From: JAFMIT01 sp049421205 | Lineage (GTDB): Bacteria; Actinomycetota; Actinomycetes; S36-B12; UBA5976 | Length of the DNA: 21,645 nt | Reading direction: 5' to 3' | Assembly: GCA_049421205.1 (NCBI GenBank) | Contig: JBMSMQ010000020.1 | Span: forward strand, 1 to 21,645 | Part shown: one piece after another, positions 20,746 to 21,645 of the stretch | Numbering within the stretch: the first letter of the stretch is position 1 | Layout: each line of letters begins with the position of its first letter | Made by a program: the position numbers and the translations under genes | The notes under the pieces: model-generated | The model's input: the letters and a program-made list of their open reading frames with translations, nothing else | Told to the model about the DNA's origin: nothing | Databases searched by the model: none

Positions 20746-21645
20746 TCAGTCCAGGCGAGGTTTTGATTCGAGCCAGGTAGCGATTGCATCGCTACCTTCA
20801 GTGTTTTGAGTTATCGCAAAGTAGGTGAAGGCCTTAACCAATAAGTCATTTTGTGTCGTGGTCTCATCTTGGAGACGGGCAAGGTGAAAATACAGATAGC
20901 CTTGTGTAACGAAATCAGCAGCGATTCCATCCCACTTCAATAAATCATGTATTCGCTCTTCAAGAACAGTAGCCCATTTTGAATGTGGCTTTGGAAATGT
21001 TGGTTGAGTTAATACTTGAATCTGCGTTGCGAAAATTGAGTGCATCGTCTCGACGTTGTAGGTCTTGACATCCTTCGTTGAGAAGGAAAGCAGATCTTGA
21101 AATTGCATTTCAATGAAGGATTCATCAGCAGCATCTGCTTGGATAAGTGCAAGTTTTGCTCTCAGGAGAGTTGCGACTTGATAAAAGATTGACGATGGCG
21201 ATTCAAAGTCAATTTCTTCACCTTCTTGATTCTTGTTAAATTTGATTGCAGAGGATGTTGCTCGATTCAGTCGCATTTCGGCATCAAACATGTCGCCGAG
21301 TTCGACAGAACATTGGGCGGCGGCAAGATCAACCATAATGGCATCTTTTGTTTTACCAGTGAGGTCTAGAACGTTTCTCGCTGAATGCAAGTAACTAAAT
21401 GCCTCTCTGTAGAGTCCAGATGACATCATCGCGTAGCCGATCTCGGCATCTGCAAGTGCTGCGGCCATCGGATTTCTTCCATTGATGGCAATTTCTTTTA
21501 CTTGATGCGCAATTTCTATCGCTTCATCATCACGATTGAGTCTGCGCAAACAAAGTGACATCATGAGTCCACGCTGGGTGGTTGGCCAATCATCTTGCAT
21601 CAGAATAGAAAGATCTCGCGCAATCGCAAGTTCATGATGAGCTGA
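20746..21645 (-). CDS. Helical-repeat (TPR-like) protein, C-terminal part (5' end outside the window)
   Basis: The frame is open to the right edge without a stop, so the start lies beyond the window; at least 299 residues are present. The sequence is almost entirely amphipathic helices of 30-40-residue periodicity, with TPR-like pairs such as RNPMAAALADAEIGYAMMSS plus GLYREAFSYLHSARNVLDLT, and DAIMVDLAAAQCSVELGDMF plus DAEMRLNRATSSAI. No catalytic motif, signal peptide or membrane segment is visible in this part. It could be the C-terminal half of a TPR regulator or of a larger signalling protein; the missing N-terminus would decide. It ends 55 nt upstream of tRNA-Phe. I do not recognise a specific family. 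Confidence 0.7.
   Translation of the reverse strand, partial: SAHHELAIARDLSILMQDDWPTTQRGLMMSLCLRRLNRDDEAIEIAHQVKEIAINGRNPMAAALADAEIGYAMMSSGLYREAFSYLHSARNVLDLTGKTKDAIMVDLAAAQCSVELGDMFDAEMRLNRATSSAIKFNKNQEGEEIDFESPSSIFYQVATLLRAKLALIQADAADESFIEMQFQDLLSFSTKDVKTYNVETMHSIFATQIQVLTQPTFPKPHSKWATVLEERIHDLLKWDGIAADFVTQGYLYFHLARLQDETTTQNDLLVKAFTYFAITQNTEGSDAIATWLESKPRLD

Overview
The window is a compact chromosomal segment of a low-to-mid-GC actinobacterium. The lineage markers are WhiB, mycothiol synthase (MshD), an OmpR-type GlnR regulator, a PAC2-family protein, a Nudix/histidine-phosphatase fusion of the mycobacterial MutT1 type next to ppk, and a divergent GT4-type glgA / glgC pair. AT-rich codon use, many 4-nt start/stop overlaps, convergent genes sharing stop codons and apparently leaderless promoters suggest a streamlined lineage such as the freshwater Nanopelagicales (acI). 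That placement is an inference; no 16S or marker search was possible. I see no insertion sequence, integrase, CRISPR array or phage gene. Most genes can be named; the real unknowns are a 467-aa conserved hypothetical protein, a 49-aa ORF in front of whiB, and a truncated helical-repeat protein at the right edge.

Left part (1-3510): the 3' end of glnR overlaps mshD, the same order as in Mycobacterium. Converging on mshD is the t6A gene for threonylcarbamoyl-AMP synthase (Sua5/TsaC type). A tRNA-Lys(UUU) follows, then on the minus strand a two-gene arsenic module: an aquaporin with an arsenic-channel-like selectivity filter, and a low-molecular-weight-phosphatase-type arsenate reductase.

Phosphate block (3521-7713, minus strand): pstC-pstA-pstB in one tight unit, then pstS, unusually last, behind its own regulatory gap. 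Both the gap before pstC and the gap before pstS carry two 11-bp direct repeats matching the PhoP PHO box known from Streptomyces, so the transporter is very likely induced by phosphate starvation. A strong intrinsic terminator ends pstS and abuts the ribosome-binding site of the arsenic module. Arsenate enters cells through Pst, so ars expression by read-through from pst would make physiological sense.

Middle (7716-12625): an alpha/beta hydrolase and a PAC2-family protein diverge from overlapping leaderless promoters. The PAC2 gene leads a three-gene unit with a CapA-like lipoprotein and an MFS transporter. Two tandem hairpins separate this unit from a convergent whiB-family gene. whiB has a long leader that contains a 49-aa ORF with a strong Shine-Dalgarno sequence.

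Right part (12626-21645): glgA, an EamA transporter and the 467-aa unknown protein form a minus-strand operon diverging from glgC. glgC converges on mutT1, which is translationally coupled to ppk (polyphosphate kinase). Upstream of ppk lies a tRNA cluster (Phe, Glu, Asp on the minus strand), and a partial helical-repeat protein runs off the right edge. Together the window holds phosphate uptake and polyphosphate storage, glycogen synthesis, nitrogen and thiol regulation, and arsenic detoxification.
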